DNA from: Salipiger mucosus DSM 16094
Lineage (GTDB): Bacteria; Pseudomonadota; Alphaproteobacteria; Rhodobacterales; Rhodobacteraceae
Direction: 5' to 3'
DNA length: 64,000 nucleotides
Assembly (NCBI RefSeq): GCF_000442255.1
Contig: NZ_KE557274.1
Coordinates: 487,311 to 551,310 of the forward strand
The stretch's first letter is position 1. The number at the start of each line of letters is the position of its first letter. A program made the translations under genes and the position numbers. The notes beneath the pieces were generated by a model. It did no database searches, had not been told where the DNA came from, and was given only the letters and a program-made list of their open reading frames with translations. Shown here piece by piece: positions 1-8,347 of this stretch.

Positions 1-257
1 CGAAAACCTGATCCGCCCTATCGCTCTGAACAGAAAAAATGCGTTGTTCGCCGGTCACGACGAGGGCGGCAGGGCCTGGGGCCGCATCGCGTCACTGATC
101 GAAACCGCAAAGATCAACGGCGTCGAACCATTCGCCTATCTCAAGGCCACCCTTGAGGCCATCGCCGCTGGCTATCCGCAAGGTCGGATCGACGATCTCC
201 TGCCGTGGAACTTCCCGCCGTCAAGCTGAACGCGCGTGGGGCGCAGCCAACGCTTAC
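1..257 (+). mobile_element. IS66-family element, right end only
   Basis: The window opens inside an IS66-type element. The transposase stop codon is at 227-229. A terminal-repeat-like end follows, running leftward from about 257 with outermost bases GTAAGCGTTGGCTGCGCC when read on the minus strand, which resembles known IS66 tips. The left end and any tnpA/tnpB partners lie outside the window. From 258 to 350 I see no gene, only short flanking DNA before the stop codon of the next minus-strand gene. The exact IS boundary and target duplication cannot be confirmed without the other end. Confidence 0.75.
2..229 (+). CDS. IS66 family transposase (TnpC), C-terminal fragment
   Basis: The open frame enters from the left edge and encodes about 75 residues ending in PWNFPPSS. 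It contains NRKNALFAGHDEGGRAWG and the IDDLLPWNF tail, which are diagnostic of the IS66 transposase C-terminal domain. The DDE catalytic core and zinc-finger region would lie upstream of the window. Nothing here shows whether the full transposase is intact. The TTG or ATG codons near 39-44 are internal codons, not the real start. Confidence 0.9.
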   Translation, partial: ENLIRPIALNRKNALFAGHDEGGRAWGRIASLIETAKINGVEPFAYLKATLEAIAAGYPQGRIDDLLPWNFPPSS

Positions 258-350
258 AAAGTTGTTGAGAATGGATGGGTTGAACTGATCTGCCGGCTCC
301 TGACTTCAATGTGCGTCTATGCACGGGATCTCTGCGCCGCGCCGTCTGGC

Positions 351-1763
351 TCATCCGCCGCCGTGTTTCTTCATGAGTTCCATGAACGTCTGCTTGCGCT
401 GTTTCCGGCCGAGAAGAGGAATGGTGTCCATGCCCCAGAGGAGGTCACGATTTCCGGTCAAGGTGAACTGCGCGAGCGCCATGGAGCCCACGCCTCCCTG
501 CCAGGGCACCTTGCGGTCATGCGAGAAGAGCCCCTTCGGCAGATCCGACACCTGTGGCAGCAGCCCGAGCGAGAGCCCGTGACGGATGAGATCCGGGATG
601 TCCTCCTCGAGAACAGCGGCGCGCACCCATCCGAGGCCGTAGGAGACCACAGAGTAGCCCTTCTCGGCCAGCTGCATGGCGGTCAGGAACATGTTGGCCT
701 TGTCGGCACCCTTGATCCAGACGCCCTGCCAGCTCGTGTGCGCGCGCTCCTGGCCCTGCACCTTCGACTTCTCCTCGCCCAGCGCGCAGGCGCGCCAAAG
801 CGTCTCGGCGACAACGCCGGCCGACCAGGAGATCTCGGTGTACTTTGATGACAGGAAGTCTTTCACTGGCTCCGGCAGGTTGGGCCCGATCAGATCGTAT
901 TCGGAGCCCATGTAGAGGGACTTCACGTCGATCTCGGTGAAGTGGTCCATGACGACGAGCTCGGGATGCGCCACCCAGCTGCGCGCGATCCGCTTCTCCT
1001 TTTCCATGGCGTTCCCGAAGCCATAGATCGGCGCGATGTCTCCGTCGATCCGGTTGACCGTGACCTCCGCGATGCACGGGTTGTTGTTGTCGAGCACCCA
1101 TTTCATCTTGTCCTTGGCCACAGAGCGGATCTCCGAACGCCCGTAGAACTCGAAGGGCCCGCGCGGGATCGGCGTGTGGAACATCTCCTGCGCGTAGGAA
1201 ACCCGCGGCCGGCGCAGCATGACCCAACGCCCACCGCGTACCGGGCTGACACCGGTCTGCGTGAATTCCTGCCAGGCGTTCCCCGACTTGATGACCGTGG
1301 CGGCCTCCGATTTCGGGTATTCGGCTTCCGGCAGAACGCACCGCAGGTCCTCGCGCAAGAAGCGCCCCACGAAAACATCCTCCATGCGCGAGCGCGGGTC
1401 CACGTCGCGAATGAGCCGGAAGCTCATCTGCATGACCCGCGAGAAGAACTCCGAGATGATTGGCGCGGCCGTCGTCACGTCGGCGTCGGTGGGGTTCATG
1501 CCCCATTCCTTCAGGACGTCCTTCGGGGACACCACGAGGTACTTGTCGTGCCTCAGCCACGGACTGCGCCAGGCATCGGACTTCTTGTAGAAGGCGTCGA
1601 AAGTGATGTTCGTCCACCAGATCACGTCGGTCGGCAGTTCGTAGATGCTGGAAATGCGTTTTGCCGGCTGCCCTGCCACCGAGGCAAAACCGTCCGCCGG
1701 CTCACCCTCGTTGTCGAAGGCGACATAGCCGAACCTGCGCGTGATCCCGTCTTTCTCTGCCAA
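351..1763 (-). CDS. Conserved-looking protein of unknown function next to IcmJ
   Basis: This encodes 470 residues from an apparent TTG start preceded by a purine-rich AAGAGA stretch. It lies 14 bp downstream of the IcmJ/DotN gene, so it is probably cotranscribed. I see no signal peptide, Walker motif or clear transmembrane segment, and I do not recognise a family. In Legionella the gene after icmJ is icmB/dotO, a large ATPase of about 1000 residues. This protein is half that length and lacks P-loop motifs, so it is not that ATPase. Context suggests a role in type IVB transfer. The IS66 end lies just beyond its stop codon. Confidence 0.7.
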   Translation of the reverse strand: MAEKDGITRRFGYVAFDNEGEPADGFASVAGQPAKRISSIYELPTDVIWWTNITFDAFYKKSDAWRSPWLRHDKYLVVSPKDVLKEWGMNPTDADVTTAAPIISEFFSRVMQMSFRLIRDVDPRSRMEDVFVGRFLREDLRCVLPEAEYPKSEAATVIKSGNAWQEFTQTGVSPVRGGRWVMLRRPRVSYAQEMFHTPIPRGPFEFYGRSEIRSVAKDKMKWVLDNNNPCIAEVTVNRIDGDIAPIYGFGNAMEKEKRIARSWVAHPELVVMDHFTEIDVKSLYMGSEYDLIGPNLPEPVKDFLSSKYTEISWSAGVVAETLWRACALGEEKSKVQGQERAHTSWQGVWIKGADKANMFLTAMQLAEKGYSVVSYGLGWVRAAVLEEDIPDLIRHGLSLGLLPQVSDLPKGLFSHDRKVPWQGGVGSMALAQFTLTGNRDLLWGMDTIPLLGRKQRKQTFMELMKKHGGG

Positions 1764-1777
1764 GGTCGTCTCTTTCT

Positions 1778-2506
1778 TCAGCTGCGAAGTGCCGACTTGA
1801 AAATGCCGAGCCAGGTCTGCGGTTTCAGGCTGACGTAGGGCCCGCCCGGCTCCATCCAGCTGTCGACGATCTTCTCCATCGTGTTCTCGTTCTCGTTGGT
1901 GCGCACACCGAGCGGCAGCATCCTGAAACCGTGCAACATCTCGCCGCGGCGCTCATAGACGTCGTCCGGCATGGCCATCATGATATTCGCGATCTCGACC
2001 AGGTCGGTTGTTCCGAGGCGGGCCTCGGCATGGTCTTCGCGCTCCCGCAAGGCGGCCTGGAGTTTCCCGGCGCCGTCCGAGATGTTCTGGGCTGCACGAA
2101 CCGTATCCGGTTTCACGCTACGGACCTGGGAGGCTGTCTCGGCCCAGCGCTGGGCAACCTGAATGGCACGGACGACGTGATGCAGGGTGGCCTGCGGGAT
2201 CTCCGGAAGCCACACCAGGACCGCTTCCTTGTTGCGGCCGGCCAGGCCGATGTGCTGGCACATGTGGCAATACGAGCAGACGGTCAGAAGGTTCTCCTTG
2301 CGGTTATCGGAGTGGTCGTCGTTGACGTGGTGAACCTCCTGCCATTTCTTGGCCTTGAAGCCGCAGAGCTGACAGGTGCTGTCGTCACGCTCGAGGACCT
2401 TCCGGCGCACGAGACCGAACTCGGCATCTGCATCCTCGGAGCCTTCGTCGTTCATCCGCCAGTTCTTCGCCTTTACCGAGAGTCTGAGTCTGGGATCGCC
2501 GCTCAT
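1778..2506 (-). CDS. icmJ: IcmJ/DotN-like type IVB secretion protein (HNH-fold zinc protein)
   Basis: This encodes 242 residues with an HNH-like zinc cluster: CQLCGF (C45, C48), an HH pair near 59-60 and CSYCHMC (C77, C80, C83). It is followed by LVWLPEIPQATLHHVVRAI. This arrangement is characteristic of IcmJ/DotN, a component of the Dot/Icm coupling complex that recruits substrates to the inner-membrane channel. The zinc site is structural in known members, and nuclease activity is not expected. The ATG at 2504-2506 has AGGTGA just upstream. An AraC-type gene abuts the 5' side, which separates icmJ from the other dot genes at 9116-14124. The usual intervening icmC and icmD genes are not visible. 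Confidence 0.82.
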   Translation of the reverse strand: MSGDPRLRLSVKAKNWRMNDEGSEDADAEFGLVRRKVLERDDSTCQLCGFKAKKWQEVHHVNDDHSDNRKENLLTVCSYCHMCQHIGLAGRNKEAVLVWLPEIPQATLHHVVRAIQVAQRWAETASQVRSVKPDTVRAAQNISDGAGKLQAALREREDHAEARLGTTDLVEIANIMMAMPDDVYERRGEMLHGFRMLPLGVRTNENENTMEKIVDSWMEPGGPYVSLKPQTWLGIFKSALRS

Positions 2507-2572
2507 GCGTCACCTGAGATGTTCCTCGTAACAATCTGTTTTCGGTGAGTTCAGAAGTGGTGAAGGCGAGAG

Positions 2573-3604
2573 TCAGACGAGGGCCGGAATTCGCAACTCA
2601 TCCGAAAAATCACCTTCGGCGTGTACACGGCGGAATTCTGTCGGACTTATCCCCATCGCGTCCCGGAAATCCCGGCTCAAATGCGCACTGTCTGAATAGC
2701 CTGCACAGAAGCCGACAGCCGTCACGCTGAGACTGCCAGTTGCGAGAAGGTGGCATGCCTCCTGTAACCGCACCAGGCGGATGAGACGGGAAACCGGAAA
2801 ACCGCAGGCGCCAAGTCGTCGCTGGAGAGTGCGCCTGGAAAGCTGAACTTCGTCGGCAAGATCCTCCAAGCGCCACCGACGAGAGGGATCCTGAGCTATT
2901 AACGCTGCGACCCGGCGAAGTGTCCTGGCATCCGCGGGTGTTTCCACGTTGGTCGGCAAGACGAGAGGCCGGGGGCTTTCGCCTACGTCTGCTGGCGTGC
3001 CTTGGGTACGTGTCCAGCTCAGGCGCCACAAACCGGTGTCCAACTCAGCCAAAGACCTTGGGAAGGTAAACCGGCCCAAACCGCCGAGGCACCACTCACC
3101 TCCGTCAGAACGACGCATGTAGCAGGTCACTTCGCGACAGCCAATACCGTCAAGAAGTGCGACGACCAGACCGCAGATGAACAAGTTCTCCGCGTCGGAT
3201 GGCATGTCGCCAATCACAGCTGTCCGTCGACAGATTGCAGAGTTCTCCGCGTTTTGCGTTATGGAAAGCCGGTTCCTGGAGTGTGCGAAACGCTCGAAGC
3301 GCGCCCACTTGTCGAAGAGCACGCTTGGCGTGGCCGACCGAAGGGCGGCAGCCCAGATCGGATGGTACGCGATATGATCGAGCATTTCGCACACCTTTGT
3401 CGGCGCGAAGGGTCCTGAGACCTGCACGACGCGCGCAAGCAAGTCACGCTTGGCTTGCGGTTCAATCCGCCCCTCGCGCAGCGGATCAATCCGGCGGTTT
3501 CCTGCCGCGTTGTCGGCCTCTTTCTTCACCCAAGCCTGGATCAGTTCGGCAAGACTCGAGGAAGCGAAATCCTGAACATTGGGTGGTCTCTCGCAACGGG
3601 TCAT
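2573..3604 (-). CDS. AraC-family transcriptional regulator
   Basis: This encodes 343 residues with a C-terminal double helix-turn-helix (about residues 240-335) including LEDLADEVQLSRRTLQRRL and the FCAGYSDSAHLSRDFRDAMGISPTEFRR signature region. The N-terminal two thirds resemble the ligand-sensing domain of the OruR/ArgR-like AraC group. It starts a few bases after the stop of the molybdenum-hydroxylase gene on the same strand, so it is probably the last gene of that operon and may regulate it. The ligand is unknown. Its far end marks the left boundary of the accessory cassette inserted among the dot/icm genes. Confidence 0.85.
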   Translation of the reverse strand: MTRCERPPNVQDFASSSLAELIQAWVKKEADNAAGNRRIDPLREGRIEPQAKRDLLARVVQVSGPFAPTKVCEMLDHIAYHPIWAAALRSATPSVLFDKWARFERFAHSRNRLSITQNAENSAICRRTAVIGDMPSDAENLFICGLVVALLDGIGCREVTCYMRRSDGGEWCLGGLGRFTFPRSLAELDTGLWRLSWTRTQGTPADVGESPRPLVLPTNVETPADARTLRRVAALIAQDPSRRWRLEDLADEVQLSRRTLQRRLGACGFPVSRLIRLVRLQEACHLLATGSLSVTAVGFCAGYSDSAHLSRDFRDAMGISPTEFRRVHAEGDFSDELRIPALV

Positions 3605-3607
3605 GGA

Positions 3608-5843
3608 TCAGATGAACACATCTTCGGATCGAATGGGCAAGCGTCGGATGCGATTACCGGTCGCGGCGTGTACGGCATTCGTTATTGCCGGCGCGATGGA
3701 CACGAGTGCGGCTTCTCCAGCTCCTGCCGGCGGTTCCTCGGAGGGGACAAGCTCGATCTCCACATCGGGACAGGCGTCGTTGCGCATGATCTCGTAGGTA
3801 TCGAAGTTATCTTGCCTGACGCTGGTACCATCAAGCGTCAGCTCCTCTTTCAGGGCCATGCCGCACCCCCAGACGATGTTCCCCATGATCATCGCGCGAA
3901 CCTGGTCCGGGTTCACCACGCATCCACAATCCTGAACACACCAGACCTTGCGCACACGTATCTCTCGCTGGGCGTGCAGGGCCTCGATCTGAGCGACGGC
4001 AGCGACGTAGGTCATGCCCTTATATATGCCGCAGGCAACTCCCTGTGCGCCTGTCGACGCTTCCTGCGAGGCACGACCTGCCCATCCTGACAGCTTTGCG
4101 ACACGTTTCAGAACGTGGGCCAGACGGTCGTGGCCACTTGCGAGATTGTGCAAGCGGAAGGCGACCGGATCCATGTCCACGGCCTCTGCCAATTCGTCCA
4201 TGACGCTCTCGGTGACGAAAGTATTGGGGCCGGCACCCAGGCCGCGCCATGGCCCGAACGGCAAATCCGTACGGATATCTGAATAGCGAATCCGCTGGAT
4301 CGCAGCGGAATAAGGGTGCTCTGCTCCGCGCGCGGTACCGGTGTCGGCTGAGAACCAGTCAATCCCTGCTGCGATGAACTGGCTCATCCCGTCGCCGAGC
4401 GCGGAAACAGGCCCGGTGGTGATCGGCGCCGAGACGAAGTCCTGCATCCAGCGTGTCAGAGTTCCGGCCGCGTTGACTTCGGCCGATACGCGATGCGCGA
4501 ACGGTGGCTGCATGTAGCTGTTTCGGAATTCCGCTTCGCGATCCCATTGGACGCGGACTGGCCTGCCGACCATCGCCGATAGTCGCGTGGCCTGTTCCGC
4601 GGCGCCACAGGCCACGCGACCACCGAAGGCGCCGCCCATACGTTGCGGATGGATGACGATATCTGCCCTGCGGCGTCCGAGAAGCGCCGCGATCCGGGCC
4701 CTGACAAAATAAGGGTCCTGCGTACCGCACCAGATTTCTGCCTTGTCGGGCCCCACATCCGCCACGGCCGCGCGTGGCTCCATTGCCGCGTGAGCCGCCA
4801 TAGACGTCCTGAACTCGGCCGAAATTGTCCGGATCTCCTCTTCCGACGAGGTGTTTCCGGAGCCCTCCTCGACGAGTTCATGCTCGAAACTTTCGGTTTG
4901 CTGCAGATGCACGCTGTTCATGAAATCCTGAAGGTCTTCCGCTCCATCTTTCTCGGCGGACCATCTTGGTGCCAATTTCTCCAGCGATGCATCCAGAACA
5001 AACGGGTCTCGCGCGACGATACCTGCAAAATTCGCCTCGGTGTCCACGACGACATCGATCACGCCCGTCACGCTTAGTGCGCCATTTCGATCCGCAGCCA
5101 GCAGGCGGGCGCCCAAATGTGGGGGGTGGGCGGACCGCGCCAAAGAGCATTTTTTTGCATACGACGTCCCGGCTGTATGGAGCGCGTCCGGTGACGATTG
5201 CTTCGAGTTCCGGATGCGCCCAGGAGGCACCAATGGCCTGCGGAGCAGCTTTGCTCCTGTAGTCGATCTGGGACGAGGGGGATACTTCGGCCATACCGGC
5301 GTCCAGCACGACCGGCTTTTCGGAAACCAGCTTTGAGTAGGCAACGTGCGCACCGTCCGGGCGTATGAAGCCACCATTGGCCTCCTGAAGTTCATCGGGA
5401 GAAAGACCCTCGAACACAGCCGCCCGCGTTCGGAGGTGATCACGCAAACACGCGGATGCCTGTGAAAGTGGGCCCACGAAAAGCCGAATGCTGTCGCTGC
5501 CAACCGTAAACATGAACGGAGACACTTGAGAGGTGTTCGGCCGCACCAGGTCCACGGCGTCCTGGCGGAGGTTCAATTCTTCAGCGACGACTTGGGACAG
5601 CCCCAATCCAGCGCCCTGTCCCATCTCCATCCGCGGGCAGAAGATGCGGACACGACCGCCCGGCATCATCTGCACCCAGGCCAGGCCGTCCTGGTAATCG
5701 GGCTTCGACAAGGTCGGCATTGCCGGGATGGCAGAGTTCCCGAACCAACCCGCGGAAACGGCGGCGACACCTGCGGCGGCCCAACCAGTGCACTTCAGGA
5801 AGCGACGACGCTCCGGATCGAGGACAGTACCCCGGTCAGTCAT
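3608..5843 (-). pseudogene. Molybdopterin-binding subunit of a Tat-exported aldehyde/isoquinoline-type oxidoreductase, frameshifted
   Basis: The two halves of one xanthine-dehydrogenase-family large subunit (IorB-like) lie in different frames. The first half starts at ATG 5841-5843, overlapping the [2Fe-2S] gene by 8 bp. It carries a twin-arginine signal (RRRFLKCTG) and reads well to the ARPPHLGAR-type motif. There a run of six G (plus strand, 5121-5126) shifts the frame. The second half continues to the stop at 3608 and keeps FGGR, PWRGLGAGPN and GAGEA-type cofactor motifs. Removing one base of the G run would restore a protein of about 740 residues. It is therefore either a recent pseudogene or a homopolymer sequencing error. 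The substrate cannot be inferred. Confidence 0.85.
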
Positions 5844-6300
5844 GGCCGGCGTCCCTGGCCGCCCGCGCCACGGCGGCACGGATTCGAGGATATGTCCCGC
5901 AGCGGCAGAGATTTCCGCTCATCGTTGCCCGTATGTCGGCATCCGAGGGGGACGGCGAATGCCGAAGGAACGCCACTGCCGTCATAATCTGTCCTGGCTG
6001 GCAATATCCGCACTGCGGCACGCGTTCAGATATCCATGCTTTTTGCACCGGGTGCAGCCGTCCTCCGTCAACCAGACCTTCGATTGTGACGATTGATGAG
6101 CCTGCCACGGACGCCGGCGTCATTTGACACGACCGCGTCGCCAAGCCGTCGACATGAACCGTGCAGGCTCCGCAGAGGCCGCGGCCGCAACCGAACTTTG
6201 TACCCTTGAGGCCGAAATGATCCCGTATGACGTCCAATAGCGATGCGTGCCGCAGCTTCTCCGGAAGCGATACGAGGTCTCCGTTAATCTCGAATTCCAT
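5836..6300 (-). CDS. (2Fe-2S)-binding subunit of molybdenum hydroxylase
   Basis: This encodes about 154 residues from ATG 6298-6300, chosen because GGAGAG lies 7 nt upstream. The frame is open further 5' but loses homology. The plant-type ferredoxin cluster CGRGLCGACTVHVDG is followed by the second cluster CGYCQPGQ...GNLCRCGTYPRI, the two [2Fe-2S] sites of the IorA/CoxS small subunit. It passes electrons from the molybdenum centre of its partner encoded immediately downstream, with an 8-bp overlap. It looks intact, unlike its partner. Confidence 0.92.
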   Translation of the reverse strand: MEFEINGDLVSLPEKLRHASLLDVIRDHFGLKGTKFGCGRGLCGACTVHVDGLATRSCQMTPASVAGSSIVTIEGLVDGGRLHPVQKAWISERVPQCGYCQPGQIMTAVAFLRHSPSPSDADIRATMSGNLCRCGTYPRIRAAVARAARDAGHD

Positions 6301-6470
6301 GAGTCTCTCCATGCTTTGTTGGAGAGACTGCACTCGCGATTGCGGCTTGGCTTTGATGATCGCGCCACTTTCGGCGGCGCTTTTGCAAGCCCTGCGAGAT
6401 ACCGAAGACATCGGACAGCGAACGGTGGATTGCGGGAATCCGACCATTGCGTCCGATGTGATTGTTCCGG

Positions 6471-6839
6471 TCAGGAGTGACTATGGGCGGCTTCGAAGAG
6501 GACCATTTCGACCCGTTCATCGCCAGCGACATAGGCATCGTGGCCCGGCGGAATTTCGAAAAAGTCCCCCTTTGTGATCGGCGTCTCTTCCCCGCTTTCG
6601 ACCATTCTCACGATCAGCCTGCCAGAAAGGCAGTATCCGGTGTGATGCATCGGGCATGTGTCCGGAGAGCCCAGAAGTGGTTTTTCGTCTGCTTCCCAGG
6701 TCCAGCCGGGCTCGAACACGGCATACATGCCCGTGGAACCTTCCGCGGTTTTTACGATGTCGATGCCGCCGTGCTCCTTCATGTCGAGCCGGTCATCCGG
6801 ACGTTCGAAACGGCGGGTTTCAATAGTTGCGGTCATCAT
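6471..6839 (-). CDS. Cupin-domain protein
   Basis: This encodes 122 residues with a single cupin fold: CPMHHTGYCLSGRLIVRMVESGEE followed by the second motif GDFFEIPPGHDAYVAGDE. Metal-binding histidines are plausible in both motifs. AAAGGAG precedes tandem ATG codons at 6839 and 6836, and the second has the better spacing. It sits between the truncated hemoglobin and the [2Fe-2S] subunit on the same strand. It could be a small metal-dependent sensor or enzyme of the same stress or catabolic operon. No substrate can be assigned. Confidence 0.8.
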   Translation of the reverse strand: MMTATIETRRFERPDDRLDMKEHGGIDIVKTAEGSTGMYAVFEPGWTWEADEKPLLGSPDTCPMHHTGYCLSGRLIVRMVESGEETPITKGDFFEIPPGHDAYVAGDERVEMVLFEAAHSHS

Positions 6840-6876
6840 GGACTCCTTTCCGTAAATCGACCAGCGGCCGGCTCGA

Positions 6877-7278
6877 TCATACGTGGGTGATTTCGGGCTT
6901 CAGAGACTCCAGAATCGCTCTGACTTCGGCGCGAGTGGCCGCGTCATAGTTCAGAGCCTCCATTGTATTCAGGATATCGTTGGCCGCGGAATCATATTCC
7001 GCATCTTCGATCTCCATGCCTCGATGGGCCTCGGGCATGCTCCGGCCGTTGTACTGAGCCGGCCCGCCGCTACCGGCGGCAAAGAAATCGCAAGTATGCT
7101 CTTTGATTTCTGCGACCCGGTCGGGCTGGTTCGCGTAGGGATGAAACCGGTGACCGATCAGCGGGTTTTCCATGTGGGCCGCGACGGTCCCGTCGACGAT
7201 CCTGCGGATGCCGGCGGTGCCTCCGAGGCGTTCGAAGAGTGTCACGGTCATAAGGTCTTCTGCGAGTGTCGGGGACAT
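6877..7278 (-). CDS. Group 1-like truncated hemoglobin
   Basis: This encodes 133 residues starting MSPTLAEDLMTVTLFERLGG. The ATG at 7276-7278 was chosen because AAAGGAGG lies directly upstream. Globin features are LFERLGGTAGIRRIVD, the DFFAAGSGGPAQYNGR helix segment and a proximal histidine in PEAHRGM. Truncated hemoglobins bind O2 or NO and usually serve NO detoxification or redox sensing. The same frame is open further upstream only because a decayed tautomerase gene lies there and has lost its stop codon. It is part of the HxlR-linked operon. Confidence 0.88.
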   Translation of the reverse strand: MSPTLAEDLMTVTLFERLGGTAGIRRIVDGTVAAHMENPLIGHRFHPYANQPDRVAEIKEHTCDFFAAGSGGPAQYNGRSMPEAHRGMEIEDAEYDSAANDILNTMEALNYDAATRAEVRAILESLKPEITHV

Positions 7279-7289
7279 GGCTGCCTCCT

Positions 7290-7427
7290 TTCTCGTTATG
7301 GCGTTGCATGCAGGGGCTCCGCCCTGGGCGTCCTTGACGTCGGCCGAGGTCATGGGCTTGCCGCCAATTTCTGTTTCTGGTCCGCGTCAACCACGCTTTC
7401 AATAAGTTGAATGTCTACAAGCGGCAT
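7290..7427 (-). pseudogene. 4-oxalocrotonate tautomerase-family gene with internal deletion
   Basis: ATG 7425-7427, with GAGGAG upstream, begins MPLVDIQLIESVVDADQKQK, a clear N-terminus of the 4-OT family with the catalytic Pro-1. About 20 codons later the reading changes abruptly. In the +1-shifted frame the next residues are IGGKPMTSADVKDAQGG, which matches the typical family C-terminus (GGKPMTSADVKxM). The central part, roughly 30-35 codons in normal members, is missing. The in-frame product ends at once (KLAASP), and the other frame runs on into the hemoglobin gene. This indicates a real deletion, not a point sequencing error. The catalytic proline is retained but the fold would be lost. 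Confidence 0.75.
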
Positions 7428-7470
7428 TTCGTTCTCCTCGAACTCAATCAGTGGACGACACGCCGAAAAT

Positions 7471-7482
7471 ACGACGTCGTAC
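7471..7482. promoter_or_regulatory. 12-bp perfect palindrome in the divergent promoter region
   Basis: TACGACGTCGTA is a perfect palindrome in the interval between the tautomerase/hemoglobin operon (minus) and the HxlR gene (plus). It lies about 44 bp upstream of the tautomerase start. It may be an operator for a dimeric regulator. No protein can be assigned from sequence alone. Confidence 0.4.
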
Positions 7483-7517
7483 TGAAAATCCTGGCATTCG
7501 AAGGGTCCGGCTGGCCA

Positions 7518-7555
7518 GTTCACGAAATGAACCGGTCCCGGTTCAATATCTGAAC
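7518..7555. promoter_or_regulatory. Tandem operator-like dyads GTTCA-N5-TGAAC
   Basis: Two copies of the same dyad lie in the interval between divergent genes: GTTCA CGAAA TGAAC (7518-7532) and GTTCA ATATC TGAAC (7541-7555). Their centres are 23 bp apart, about two helical turns, so both would be on the same DNA face. The second ends 57 bp before the HxlR start. The arrangement fits cooperative binding of a winged-helix dimer, most likely the adjacent HxlR protein, controlling itself and the minus-strand operon. Confidence 0.6.
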
Positions 7556-7612
7556 TAGCTAGACTCGAACGCGACAGGCAGACTTCCCCCCACCAGTCTG
7601 GGAGGTGCACAA

Positions 7613-8311
7613 ATGACCAACGCGAGCTACAAGCAGTTTTGCCCCGTCGCGATGGCGTCTGAAATCATCTGCACTCGGTGGACCGTCGTCCTTTTGCGGG
7701 AGCTGGTTGCCGGGTCGACGCGCTTCAACGAGTTGCGCCGTGGAGTCCCGAGGATGTCACCGGCCTTGTTGGCCAAGCGCCTGCGCGAATTGGAGGCGGC
7801 CGGTGTCGTAACACGTGAACGGGTGCCGGGTCCGACGAATGTGGAAGCCTATTGTCTGACCGACGCCGGCCGTGATCTGCAGCCAGTGGTCGAAGCCATC
7901 GGCATGTGGGGACAGAAGTGGGTGGAAACCGAACCCTCGCTAGAGAACCTCGACCCGGAACTCCTGATGTGGGACATGCGTCGAAACCTCGACACGAGCC
8001 CGGTTCCGGATCAACGCGTGGTGATCGAGTTCATCTATCCGGATCTCCCGGAGACTCAGCGCCGATGGTGGCTGATCGTGGAAGCCGACCGCACCGTGGA
8101 TCTCTGTCACATCGACCCTGGCTTCGATGTCGATCTCTATGCGACTTCGGACTTGCGCACGATGACAGAAATCTGGATGGGCCTGCGTTCGGTCGCTGAC
8201 GCCGTCAAACGGGAGGACTTGGTTCTGGTTGGATCGTCGGACCTTTCCGACTCCATGCAAACATGGCTGGGCCTCAGCCCATTTGCCCGCCAGGAGAAAC
8301 TGGCAAGCTGA
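7613..8311 (+). CDS. HxlR-family transcriptional regulator with C-terminal SCP2-like domain
   Basis: This encodes 232 residues. The N-terminal 100 form an HxlR winged helix: FCPVAMASEIICTRWTVVLLREL, then RFNELRRGVPRMSPALLAKRLRELEAAGVV and YCLTDAGRDL. The C-terminal part (about 130-225) resembles the SCP2/sterol-carrier-like domain of larger family members and may sense a hydrophobic ligand. GGAGG lies 7 nt before the ATG. It is transcribed divergently from the tautomerase-hemoglobin-cupin-hydroxylase operon, and two matching dyads occur in the shared control region. HxlR proteins often respond to reactive electrophiles or quinones, which fits that operon. Confidence 0.9.
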   Translation: MTNASYKQFCPVAMASEIICTRWTVVLLRELVAGSTRFNELRRGVPRMSPALLAKRLRELEAAGVVTRERVPGPTNVEAYCLTDAGRDLQPVVEAIGMWGQKWVETEPSLENLDPELLMWDMRRNLDTSPVPDQRVVIEFIYPDLPETQRRWWLIVEADRTVDLCHIDPGFDVDLYATSDLRTMTEIWMGLRSVADAVKREDLVLVGSSDLSDSMQTWLGLSPFARQEKLAS

Positions 8312-8347
8312 GCCAACTGCCATTTCACCCCGAAATCGGGCCTCTGC

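Noticed and set aside
351-1763. Assignment of the 470-aa protein as IcmB/DotO ATPase
   Set aside because: It follows icmJ as icmB does in Legionella, but it has no Walker motifs and is less than half the expected length.
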